Below, piece by piece: positions 1 through 7,769 of a DNA stretch of 55,154 bases. The stretch covers positions 1 through 55,154 of the forward strand of contig JADEWQ010000029.1 in assembly GCA_015207585.1 (NCBI GenBank), in the 5' to 3' direction. The notes under the pieces were generated by a model. The model had not been told where the DNA came from. It did not search any database and was given only the letters and a program-made list of their open reading frames with translations. Origin of the DNA: Pleurocapsales cyanobacterium LEGE 06147. GTDB lineage: Bacteria > Cyanobacteriota > Cyanobacteriia > Cyanobacteriales > Xenococcaceae. The translations under genes were made by a program, and so were the position numbers. Numbering within the stretch: position 1 is the stretch's first letter; each line of letters starts with the position of its first letter.

Positions 1-442
1 AAAACTTATTTGCTCTATTATCACAGATGTTGGGCACTTAGTGAGAAGTTCGCTCTCGACGCGGAGCGAACCTCTCTCAACGCTTTCCTAGCGGATAAGC
101 GTGAGGCTTCCCGCTCACGGAGCTAAATTATTTTTTTTTTGTGTATTCGACCGATTTAATGATTTGATGGATGAAAATATTAAATTCAAAGACTACCTAC
201 CATGAGAACGGATTGAGAACATAGGTTCTAAAATATAAAGACAAAGATAATTTAACAAGTCAGAAGTCGGAAGTAACAATTAGTGAGAGATTCAGACTCT
301 CCATGAGCTTGTAGACAGTAAATCAAAAATTTACTGAGGGTCATGAAACTTTATTTATTCTTAACTTCTGATTCGGCGAATTCGCCAATTGCTGACTCCT
401 GATTTGATAATTAGTATTGATTAAGATAAAGGTATTTAAACC
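1..442. repeat. Gene-free start of window with hairpin-rich repeat
   Basis: No credible gene is seen here. Positions 48-71 form a perfect 8-bp stem (GTTCGCTC/GAGCGAAC, 8-base loop). A second weaker stem (ACGCTT/AAGCGT, about 80-102) and a GC-rich tail to about 123 follow, which looks like a mobile palindromic repeat. Positions 240-420 hold copies of the short 'agtcagaagtc' and 'tgactcctga' type motifs that recur in other gaps of this window (about 2390, 3585, 19805). No promoter for the following gene could be singled out. Confidence 0.5.
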
Positions 443-841
443 GTGACTCAAGCTAAAGCTGCTGCCCAATTGCAGCAAACTATAGAACTAGCTCCTAGTT
501 ATAAAATTCCTCTAATTTTAGTTTTTGCGGCTATCCCCTTATCCCTAATTCAAGTGTGGATTGGTGGGGCGATCGCTCTGTTTGGTCTGTTTTTGATGTT
601 TCAAGCGGCAACCATTAGATTACAATTTACAGCAACCGCCCTCGATATTTATCGTTCTGGACAACTAATCAGACGATTTCCCTACCAAGAATGGTTGTCC
701 TGGCAAATTTTTTGGCAACCAGTCCCCATCTTGTTTTACTTTAGGGAAGTTAACAGCATTCACTTCTTGCCAATTATCTTCGAGCCGAAGACACTGGTAA
801 GTTGTTTGCAAAAATATTGTCCGCAGAAACAAAAAGAATAA
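443..841 (+). CDS. DUF3119 family membrane protein
   Basis: A 132-residue protein of the DUF3119 family, known from cyanobacteria and plastids; its function is not established. The sequence shows a short soluble N-terminus, two closely spaced hydrophobic segments (about residues 22-56) and then a compact domain with the family-typical stretch 'ALDIYRSGQLIRRFPY' and 'PVPILFYFREVNSIHFLP'. The start is GTG at 443; no in-frame ATG fits the family N-terminus. It is followed after about 90 bases by a DUF3086 gene on the same strand, with a palindromic element between them. The family call rests on remembered sequence pattern; membrane topology is inferred. Confidence 0.8.
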   Translation: MTQAKAAAQLQQTIELAPSYKIPLILVFAAIPLSLIQVWIGGAIALFGLFLMFQAATIRLQFTATALDIYRSGQLIRRFPYQEWLSWQIFWQPVPILFYFREVNSIHFLPIIFEPKTLVSCLQKYCPQKQKE

Positions 842-859
842 AAACTGACTGAGTCAAAA

Positions 860-901
860 GTACTCTGCCCTTGAAGGGCAAAGCCTGCTTGGACTTCGTC
901 A
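860..901. repeat. Palindromic element family II, copy 1
   Basis: The conserved arm is GCCTGCTTGGACTTCGT (883-899). The inner hairpin is TGCCCT/AGGGCA (866-871/875-880). Read on the minus strand it matches 51779-51820: same flank up to AAGCAGGCT and same GAGTAC end, but a different, still self-complementary core (CCGCCGT/ACGGCGG). It lies between the DUF3119 and DUF3086 genes. Confidence 0.75.
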
Positions 902-934
902 TATTTTAAATTTTTAGTCATTCATTTGTAATTG

Positions 935-2347
935 ATGAATTCAGAAGTACCTCAAAATCCCGAACCAGACTTTTCTTCTTTTTTTACCGACGATTCTACT
1001 TTTGATTCCGTTGATTGGGTAGATACTGAGAAGAAAGCTAATAGCGATCGCGCCAAGGAGTCTGAAGCACCGAAGGTTGAATCAGAAGTTCCTCCCGATA
1101 TCTGGTTGGATGAGTTAGACACAGATCCCGTCGTACCCCCAGCAACCAGTCAACCGACAACAATTCTATCGGATAGCGAATCGCAACTGTCTCCCGATAC
1201 GTGGTTAGATGAGTCGGAAACAAACGAGCTGACTTCACCAGAAGATGAGAAAGAATCTGCCTCGATTGAACCGACTGCAACTGAAGACGAACCAGAACTA
1301 TTTGCCGATCGCTGGCTAGATGAGTCCGAAACGGCTGACTTGTCCCTAGCTACTGACGACTACCAAACTAGGGAACTACAAGCTCAAGTAACGGACTTAG
1401 AGCAACAAAAACAAATTTTAACCGCGGAAATTAAGTCTCTTGAGGAACGCAAGATACAAATCCTTACGCAGCAATCAAAAGAAATCCAAAATACTTTAGG
1501 GCGTATGGTAGAAGAAGGGATGCGGGAACTCAAAGAACGCAAAAATACCCTGCAATTAGAAATTGATAAACTCGAACGGCGGCGAGAACGAATTCGTCAA
1601 GAGATGCGGACTAATTTTGCTGGCGTATCTCAAGAACTGGCAATTCGAGTCCAAGGGTTTAAAGATTATTTGGTGGGTAGCTTACAAGATTTAGCCGTAG
1701 CAGCAGAACAATTAGAATTAGCTCGCCCAGAAACAAAAGTAGAACCAACAACGATACCAGTACGACAAGAGCCATCCTCAGAGGTATCTCAGCCTCAATT
1801 TGTCGAACGAGGATTTGCCGAACAAGGGCGACGCATTAAGAGTCTCTTGGAACAATATCGCAATCGTCCGGATTATTATGGACCTCCTTGGCAACTACGC
1901 CGTACTTTTGAACCAATTCATGTAGAAAGAGTCCAAGAATGGTTTTTCTCTCAGGGGGGACGAGGAGCAATCAAATCAATGGGCAGTAGGCTACAAAATA
2001 TTTTGGTGGCTTCTGCTATCATCTCTGTTCTTCACCATCTTTATGGCGATCGCTGTCGTATTTTGATCTTGGCTGAATCTCCAGAAAGACTGGGAGAATG
2101 GCGCAGGGCATTACAGGATTGCCTGGGGATTTCCCGTAGCGATTTTGGTTCTAATCGCGGAGTCGGTTTGTTTGAAGCTCCTGAAGCTTTAGTACAGAAA
2201 GCAGAACGTCTAGTAGAAGAAAAGCTATTACCGTTGGTAATTATAGATGAAACGGAAGAGCAAGTTAATCTTTCTCTGCTACGATTTCCTATGTGGCTGG
2301 CTTTTGCTCCCGAACCTCAACCAATATCATCCGGTTATGTGTATTAG
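935..2347 (+). CDS. DUF3086 family protein with acidic repeats and coiled coil
   Basis: A 470-residue protein. The C-terminal half (about 300-470) matches the cyanobacterial DUF3086 family, whose role is unknown. The N-terminal 130 residues are acidic, low complexity and contain three spaced copies of a short motif: DIWLDELDT, DTWLDESETNEL and DRWLDESETADL. Residues about 145-230 form a strongly charged coiled coil. I see no signal peptide or membrane segment, so it is probably cytoplasmic. A TTG at 932 directly precedes ATG at 935; the ATG is the simpler start. The acidic repeats look like docking or interaction motifs, but that is inference. It may be transcribed with the upstream DUF3119 gene. 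Confidence 0.75.
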   Translation: MNSEVPQNPEPDFSSFFTDDSTFDSVDWVDTEKKANSDRAKESEAPKVESEVPPDIWLDELDTDPVVPPATSQPTTILSDSESQLSPDTWLDESETNELTSPEDEKESASIEPTATEDEPELFADRWLDESETADLSLATDDYQTRELQAQVTDLEQQKQILTAEIKSLEERKIQILTQQSKEIQNTLGRMVEEGMRELKERKNTLQLEIDKLERRRERIRQEMRTNFAGVSQELAIRVQGFKDYLVGSLQDLAVAAEQLELARPETKVEPTTIPVRQEPSSEVSQPQFVERGFAEQGRRIKSLLEQYRNRPDYYGPPWQLRRTFEPIHVERVQEWFFSQGGRGAIKSMGSRLQNILVASAIISVLHHLYGDRCRILILAESPERLGEWRRALQDCLGISRSDFGSNRGVGLFEAPEALVQKAERLVEEKLLPLVIIDETEEQVNLSLLRFPMWLAFAPEPQPISSGYVY

Positions 2348-2575
2348 AGAATGGGAAATAATTAAAACAGTCTTCAATCTTCAGCAATAAGTCAGGAGTC
2401 GTAGGGACGTTCGCTGCGCTGCGCCTACGGCGACAGGTCACGTCCGTACAAGAGTCAGAAGTAAAAAGTAAAAAAGCAATTGATAATTATCCATTATCAA
2501 CTCGCCCGTTCCGGCGAACCGAGTTCGCCGGCTTGCGTTCCCGAAGGGTCGTTCTCGAGCCCATTCCGCGTTATT
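2348..2575. repeat. Intergenic palindromes downstream of DUF3086 gene
   Basis: This is the first part of a 537-base gene-free gap. Around 2400-2450 there is a CGTAGG/CCTACG stem enclosing an alternating GCTGCG core. At 2511-2531 there is a perfect 9-bp hairpin (CCGGCGAAC/GTTCGCCGG, 3-base loop). Short 'gtcaggagtc' repeats are also present. No gene is seen. Confidence 0.55.
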
Positions 2576-2740
2576 AATTAACCTCGCGTGCAACTGTTTT
2601 AAAGTCCCAACCCCTCTTGCATCTCCCCTAGAAGGGGAGACAATTTGTTCCCTCTCGAATAAAAAAAATAATTCCTCCCTCTATTCCCTTAACAAGGGGG
2701 GAAGCCAAAGAAATTGGCAAAGTTGCACATCACGTTAATT
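2576..2740. mobile_element. Possible miniature inverted-repeat element
   Basis: A 165-base segment is bounded by imperfect 20-base inverted ends: AATTAAC at 2576 and TGCAACT at 2589 on the left, AGTTGCA at 2721 and GTTAATT at 2734 on the right, about 16 of 20 positions pairing. The interior has no reading frame and one hairpin (CTCCCCT/AGGGGAG). This fits a non-autonomous MITE-like element. No transposase is in the window and no target duplication was confirmed, so the call is tentative. Confidence 0.35.
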
Positions 2741-2884
2741 ATCAATTATTGACTGCTCACTGGGCGCTGCGGCAGCACCCGCGAAGGCGGGATCGCTTTC
2801 CCCAATCAGAAAGTCTATCTGATGATAATCTGAGTACAGCAACTTTTAAAAATATTTCTATGCCTAATACTGGATTAAATTGTT

Positions 2885-3535
2885 ATGATTACTCCCTTGA
2901 TTATTGCTAGTTTATTTGTCCTAATTGCTTATCTATTAGGTTCGCTTCCCACCGGATATTTAGCAGGACGCTATCTTGGCGGAATTGATATTCGGGAGTA
3001 TGGTTCTGGTTCTACGGGAGCCACTAACGTGTTAAGAACGATTGGCAAAAAAGCAGCGAGCGCTGTTTTGGCGATCGATCTTCTCAAAGGTTCATTGGCT
3101 CTTTTGTTAGTCAACTTTTTTTATGCTTTTGTACCAGGAGAACTAGTACCTACAAGCTGGCAATCCTGGTTAATTACAGCTACCGCTTTAGCGGTTGTGT
3201 TGGGTCATAGTAAATCTATCTGGTTGAATTTTACTGGCGGTAAGTCTGTAGCTACCAGCCTCGGAGTTTTGTTAGTAATGAATCCCATTCTTGCCTTGGG
3301 AGCTTTAACTGCTTTCGGAATTGTTTTAGCTATCTCCCGGATTGTCTCCCTTAGTTCTATTAGCGCCGCGATCGCTGTTATTATCTTAACGATCGTACTC
3401 GAGCAACCCCTACCGTATGTTTTATTTGCTGCCATTGCAGGAGTTTACGTTATTGTCCGTCACCGAAGTAATATTCAACGCCTTCTGGCAGGAGAAGAGC
3501 CGAAAATTGGACAAAAATTACAGGAAAATAATTAA
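2885..3535 (+). CDS. plsY: Acyl-phosphate:glycerol-3-phosphate acyltransferase PlsY
   Basis: A 216-residue integral membrane enzyme that transfers an acyl group from acyl-phosphate to glycerol-3-phosphate, the first step of phospholipid synthesis. The family motifs are present in order: GSLPTGYLAGR near residue 19, GSGSTGATNVLRTIGKKA near 40, and a loop with HSKSIWLNFTGGKSVAT near 107. About five hydrophobic segments separate these loops, as in known PlsY proteins, and length is typical. ATG at 2885 gives the expected N-terminal membrane helix. It stands alone, separated from proC on the opposite strand by 88 bases. Confidence 0.93.
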   Translation: MITPLIIASLFVLIAYLLGSLPTGYLAGRYLGGIDIREYGSGSTGATNVLRTIGKKAASAVLAIDLLKGSLALLLVNFFYAFVPGELVPTSWQSWLITATALAVVLGHSKSIWLNFTGGKSVATSLGVLLVMNPILALGALTAFGIVLAISRIVSLSSISAAIAVIILTIVLEQPLPYVLFAAIAGVYVIVRHRSNIQRLLAGEEPKIGQKLQENN

Positions 3536-3623
3536 AGGAACAGCAAAAGGCAACAGGGAATAGTCAATAATTCTCAATTGATTTCTGACTCCTGACTCGG
3601 TGACTTCTTGACTGATAACTGAA

Positions 3624-4442
3624 TTATTTTCCTAATTCCTGGGAACGGTGATAAGCAGCTTTGACTGCCTGGATTAGTGCCGAACGAAAACCGTTGCGTT
3701 CCAACTCGGCTACCCCAGCAATAGTCGTTCCGCCTGGACTGGTCACCCGGTCTTTTAATTGCGCTGGATGCAGTCCCGATCGCTCTAAAAGTTGAGCCGT
3801 ACCCAAAACTGTCTGTAGTGCCAGTTGGTAAGCAACCGCGCGGGGTAATCCGGCAGCTACTCCTCCATCGGCTAAGGCTTCGATCGCGATCGCTATATAA
3901 GCCGGTCCCGAACCAGACAATCCCGTTACTGCATCCATTAAAGATTCTGGTACTTCCACTACTTGACCGACAGATTCAAAGATAGATTTTGCTTTGAGAA
4001 CGTGTTCCGAGCGTGCTTTGGTTCCTGGAGCGATCGCTGTCATTCCTGCTCCAACGGTAGCTGGAGTGTTGGGCATAGCTCTAATAACTGGCTGTTGAGG
4101 AAAAGCTGCTTCTAGTTTTTGTAGAGTTACCCCTGCCAAAATGGAAATGACTATAGGCTGATGACTGCTCGGCTTTTTTCTGGTTAAGTTAGCAATTACA
4201 GTATCTAACGCTTGAGGTTTAACTGCTAGCAACAACACTTCCGAGGCAGCAGCTGCGGCTTGATTATCGGCCGTTGTTTGAATTTGATATTTTTGTTCCA
4301 AAAAAATACGCCGTTGTTGCTGTGGTTCGCTCAACAAAACGGCGTTAGCAAGATATATTTTTTTGTCGAGGAGGCGGGAGAGAATTGCTTCTCCCATAAC
4401 CCCGCCTCCAATTATGCCTAAGCGAATACTGTTTAAAGTCAT
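3624..4442 (-). CDS. proC: Pyrroline-5-carboxylate reductase
   Basis: A 272-residue enzyme that reduces 1-pyrroline-5-carboxylate to proline with NAD(P)H. The N-terminus has the Rossmann loop GIIGGGVMGEA (about 9-19). The central part has AMPNTPATVGAG. The C-terminal dimerisation domain has the signature LSGSGPAY and ADGGVAAGLPR. Length is typical. It lies 17 bases downstream of sepF on the minus strand, so the two are probably cotranscribed, an arrangement common in cyanobacteria. Confidence 0.95.
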   Translation of the reverse strand: MTLNSIRLGIIGGGVMGEAILSRLLDKKIYLANAVLLSEPQQQRRIFLEQKYQIQTTADNQAAAAASEVLLLAVKPQALDTVIANLTRKKPSSHQPIVISILAGVTLQKLEAAFPQQPVIRAMPNTPATVGAGMTAIAPGTKARSEHVLKAKSIFESVGQVVEVPESLMDAVTGLSGSGPAYIAIAIEALADGGVAAGLPRAVAYQLALQTVLGTAQLLERSGLHPAQLKDRVTSPGGTTIAGVAELERNGFRSALIQAVKAAYHRSQELGK

Positions 4443-4459
4443 TATGAAAGCAGAACAGA

Positions 4460-5050
4460 CTACTGGGCCATTACTGCTGCCTCCCCCCAGGGATCGACAG
4501 TAGCGGTCGATGGACGCGCCCGACCTTCTGGTATGTCATCTACATCATGGATTATGCCCGAAAGAGTACTTACTTTGACGCAGCTAGGAGTAAAGAGAAA
4601 GATACTTTCCCCTACTCGTTCTTGATGTCCATCCATGGCATAAGTGCCCCCAGCCACGAAATCAACTGCTCGTTGCGCTTCTTCTGGATTCATTACGTTT
4701 AAATTCAGCACTACTGATTTACGTTCTCGCAATGCTTGAATTACTTGGGGCATTTCTTCAAAAGAATGAGGCTCTATTACTATTACCTCGGAAATGCCAT
4801 TAGCGAGTCCGGGCATACCAATTACATTGCTTTTTGTCATTGTTTCTCCCTGTCTTTTCTTCGATGTTCGGCGATCGCCTCGGTAGCCTTCAGGTTCTTG
4901 CTTTTCTTGCTCAGATTGACCATGTAGATAAGAGTCTGGATAACCAGACTCGTTGATTCCTATTTCATCGGAATAGTATTCTTCATAATCTTCGTCATAT
5001 TGTGCTTCATCTATCCCGATCATATTTCTGAGTTTTTGGAGCATGTTCAC
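4460..5050 (-). CDS. sepF: Cell division protein SepF
   Basis: A 196-residue SepF homologue (Cdv2/YlmF family), an FtsZ-binding septum protein. The conserved SepF core is at about residues 85-175 ([47 protein letters not shown]). The N-terminal 75 residues are acidic and tyrosine-rich, starting with the short amphipathic [12 protein letters not shown], which in known SepF proteins anchors the membrane. Its minus-strand start at 5050 is preceded by a GAGA-rich stretch. proC follows after 17 bases. Confidence 0.93.
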   Translation of the reverse strand: MNMLQKLRNMIGIDEAQYDEDYEEYYSDEIGINESGYPDSYLHGQSEQEKQEPEGYRGDRRTSKKRQGETMTKSNVIGMPGLANGISEVIVIEPHSFEEMPQVIQALRERKSVVLNLNVMNPEEAQRAVDFVAGGTYAMDGHQERVGESIFLFTPSCVKVSTLSGIIHDVDDIPEGRARPSTATVDPWGEAAVMAQ

Positions 5051-5552
5051 AGTTCTCTTTCCTTCACGACTTACACATTATAGACACGGCAAAGACTCTT
5101 TGGGAAAATTTGGCTGGGATGAAAATGGATGGAAAATTATATAATTATACATTGAGTAAATTAATTGTCTAGTAGCAAATAATCCTTCTACTTTTGTCAT
5201 CTCGGTCGAACAAATTTCCCGAATCTTAAAGATAATTACAGACGAGGTAGCAACTATATAAAAAAATATTGCTACTTGCGTATATATTACTTTCACAACT
5301 GGCGAGATTGGAGATAGTTAGTTCATAATTATTCAACAAATGTAAAATAGCGTAGCTTCCTCTTACTTTTTGTTACGCGCTCGATTTTTACTTTTAAACA
5401 GCTAAACAGCTATCCTTGTAAAGCTTTTATGGGTTAGGCGAGGGGCAAAATCAAGCCTATTACTCGATCTTTCCGGAAAGGCGATCGCCAAAAAAGCTTA
5501 ACAAAGACTTGAGGTTAGCTGAGAATTGACTTTAACGGTTAGTACTCGTACT
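5051..5552. other. Gene-free region upstream of sepF
   Basis: No convincing gene. It must hold the sepF promoter, but I could not identify a clear -35/-10 pair. A 72-codon minus-strand reading frame (5078-5296) has no family resemblance or good ribosome site and was rejected. Confidence 0.4.
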
Positions 5553-5590
5553 AAAAATCCCCCTAGGGTAGTGCCTGATGGGGGATAAAA
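5553..5590 (-). terminator. Rho-independent terminator of treZ
   Basis: Read on the minus strand, a 7-bp stem ATCCCCC/GGGGGAT (plus-strand positions 5580-5586 and 5557-5563) is followed by a short run of T. It lies about 90 bases past the treZ stop and would end that transcript before the sepF upstream region. Confidence 0.6.
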
Positions 5591-5679
5591 AAAGTTTAAT
5601 TTTTTGGAGATTTCAGGATTTTTGGGAAAAAATCAAACTTTGTTTTTGAATGTATTTAAAGCAATTCACTCGATCGCAA

Positions 5680-7503
5680 CTATTCCATTTCATAGAGGAC
5701 GAAACTCTGAGGTTGAAGGCTTAAATTCTGCTGTCGAGCTAACATTTGCGGCAAGGTAGAACCTTTTCCCATCCACTGAGAATCAGCAGAATCTAATCGC
5801 TTTTGCCAATTTCCTTCTGGCAGTGCAGCATCCCAAGTTACCGCTTGTTGGCTGAAATTCATGATGCAGAAAATTTGGCTATCTTGACTCCATCTGTGAA
5901 ATGATAAAAGTTTCTCGGGTTCGATGCTGCTTACTTCTAAGTTTTGTCGCTCGAGCTGTTTTAAAGCCGGAATTTGGCGACGGAAACTAATTAATTGTCG
6001 ATATAAATTCAGCAAAACTTGATGTTTACCTTCTGTCCGCAACTGCCAGTTTAGTTTGCATTTCAAAAAGGTATCGGGACTTTCGGCAGCTGGAGGCTCT
6101 CCTTCTAGATGGAAGTCTTTGAATTCTTTTTTTCTTCCTTCCCTTACTGCTTTAATTAAATCTGGGTCGGAGTGACTGACAAAGTATAAAAACGGAGCCT
6201 CTTCGCCGTACTCTTCGCCCATAAATAGTAAGGGGATATAAGGAGAGAGTAGAACAGCACCAGCAGCTAATTTGAGAGCTTCAAAAGATGCTAGTTGAGA
6301 TAGCCGTTCTCCTAACATGCGATTGCCAACTTGGTCGTGATTTTGAGAACAGACGACAAATTGAGCGGCAGGGCGATCGCCAGCAAAGCTACCATGATAG
6401 CGTTGGCGAAAGGGAGAATAATCCCAGGCATAGACAAAACTTTCTCGAAAAGCTTTCTCTAATTGTTCGCAACGACCAAAATCCTGATAATATCCCCCTT
6501 GTTCTCCTGTAAGCAAGACGTGCAAGGCATGGTGGAAATCATCGCTCCACTGAGCATCAATGCCATGACCTCCCAATTGGTGGGGTCGAATTACCCGCAC
6601 GTCATTCAAGTCACTTTCAGCAATCAAATAAAATTTACGTCCTTGCTGTTGAGACAATTCAGCTACCTTCTCTGCCAATTCTGCTAAAAAATGCTTGGCC
6701 CCTAAATCGTAAATGGCGTGAATAGCATCTAAGCGCAAGGCATCGATATGGTATTCTCGCAACCAGTAAAGAGCGTTTTCGATGAAGAAATTGCGTACGC
6801 CTTCACTGTGAGCATCGTCAAAGTTCATCGCCCCTCCCCAGGGAGTGCGATAAGTAGCAGTAAAATAGGGACCGAAATTACTGGTATAGTTGCCTTCGGG
6901 ACCGAAGTGATTATAAACTACATCGAGGATGACCGTCATGCCTCGTTGATGACAAGCATCGACCAGTTGTTTTAATCCTTCAACGCCACCGTAGGAATTC
7001 TGCACTGCGAAAGGATAAACTCCGTCGTAACCCCAGTTGCGATCGCCTGGAAATTGAGCCACGGGCATTAATTCAATTGCGTTAATTCCTATTTCTTGCA
7101 GTTCTCTCAGACGAGGAATAATTGTCGTAAAAGTTCCTTCTGGGGTGAACGTGCCGACATGCAATTCATAGATAATCAATTCTTCCAGAGGAATGCCAGT
7201 CCAATTAGAATCGTTCCAGTTAAAAGTGCTATGGTCGATAACTTGGGAAGGTGCATGAACCCCTTGAGGTTGAAAACGGGAAGCCGGATCTGGACGAGTG
7301 ATTTCTTCTTCCAGTTGAAAGAGATATTTGGTTCCAGGAGCAATATCCTTTACCGTTACCTTCCAGTATCCTCTTTCGTCTCGTTCCATAGGAATCGAGC
7401 GTTTTTCTGGGGCTACGATCTCGACAGCAACAGACCGTAATAAGGGAGCCCAAACTATAAATTCACAATGATTGTTACCTAAATAAGTCGCGCCAACCTT
7501 CAT
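5680..7503 (-). CDS. treZ: Malto-oligosyltrehalose trehalohydrolase TreZ
   Basis: A 607-residue GH13 enzyme that releases trehalose from maltooligosyl-trehalose. An N-terminal carbohydrate-binding fold (about 1-100) is followed by the alpha-amylase barrel. Visible GH13 motifs are DVVYNHFGPEGNY (about 194-206), LRLDAIH with nucleophile Asp259, IAESD with acid/base Glu296, and QNHDQVGNR with the transition-state Asp further on. MGEEYG and the C-terminal beta domain are also present. Length is normal. The partner TreY (maltooligosyl-trehalose synthase) is not in this window. Terminator-like hairpins lie on both sides, so it is probably monocistronic. Confidence 0.93.
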   Translation of the reverse strand: MKVGATYLGNNHCEFIVWAPLLRSVAVEIVAPEKRSIPMERDERGYWKVTVKDIAPGTKYLFQLEEEITRPDPASRFQPQGVHAPSQVIDHSTFNWNDSNWTGIPLEELIIYELHVGTFTPEGTFTTIIPRLRELQEIGINAIELMPVAQFPGDRNWGYDGVYPFAVQNSYGGVEGLKQLVDACHQRGMTVILDVVYNHFGPEGNYTSNFGPYFTATYRTPWGGAMNFDDAHSEGVRNFFIENALYWLREYHIDALRLDAIHAIYDLGAKHFLAELAEKVAELSQQQGRKFYLIAESDLNDVRVIRPHQLGGHGIDAQWSDDFHHALHVLLTGEQGGYYQDFGRCEQLEKAFRESFVYAWDYSPFRQRYHGSFAGDRPAAQFVVCSQNHDQVGNRMLGERLSQLASFEALKLAAGAVLLSPYIPLLFMGEEYGEEAPFLYFVSHSDPDLIKAVREGRKKEFKDFHLEGEPPAAESPDTFLKCKLNWQLRTEGKHQVLLNLYRQLISFRRQIPALKQLERQNLEVSSIEPEKLLSFHRWSQDSQIFCIMNFSQQAVTWDAALPEGNWQKRLDSADSQWMGKGSTLPQMLARQQNLSLQPQSFVLYEME

Positions 7504-7550
7504 GTTCGACCCTTAAAGTGACATCCTATAGGTTACCAGAGGGTTGGCGC

Positions 7551-7576
7551 AAAACTCTCTTCCTTAAGAGAGAAAA
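7551..7576 (-). terminator. Hairpin terminator between P450 gene and treZ
   Basis: A perfect 7-bp stem CTCTCTT/AAGAGAG with a four-base loop (7555-7561/7566-7572) is followed on the minus strand by TTTT. It is placed to stop transcripts coming from the minus-strand P450 gene before treZ. Confidence 0.5.
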
Positions 7577-7599
7577 CCGCTCCGCTGTTAAGTTAATTA

Positions 7600-7766
7600 A
7601 CCGAGCGAGAATTTCCGCCCCGTTCTAGGGGGCTGGGAGTGGAAGAAAACAGCCCGATAAGGTTGCGCGGGCAGTGCTGGCTGTGGAGGAAAGGTCGTTG
7701 GACTCCCAATGAAGCAGCAAACCGCGAGGTTAGAAGCCCGTGTGGGTTTACCCCACGGGAGCGCAT
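7600..7766 (+). mobile_element. Possible 3' end remnant of an IS200/IS605 tnpB element
   Basis: The plus strand has a short open stretch ending at a TGA near 7713, followed by 'AGCAGCAAACCGCGAGGTTAG' style sequence and a strong hairpin CCCGTG/CACGGG (about 7736-7759). This order (frame end, TGAAGCAG motif, GAGGTTAGAAGC, terminal hairpin) resembles the tnpB 3' end and right-end RNA region of cyanobacterial IS200/IS605 elements as I remember them. The rest of the element is missing. It abuts the stop of the P450 gene at 7770. Low certainty without a database match. Confidence 0.4.
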
Positions 7767-7769
7767 CAC

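Noticed and set aside
5078-5296. 72-codon minus-strand frame upstream of sepF
   Set aside because: No ribosome site, no family resemblance and AT-rich composition; it reads like intergenic DNA.
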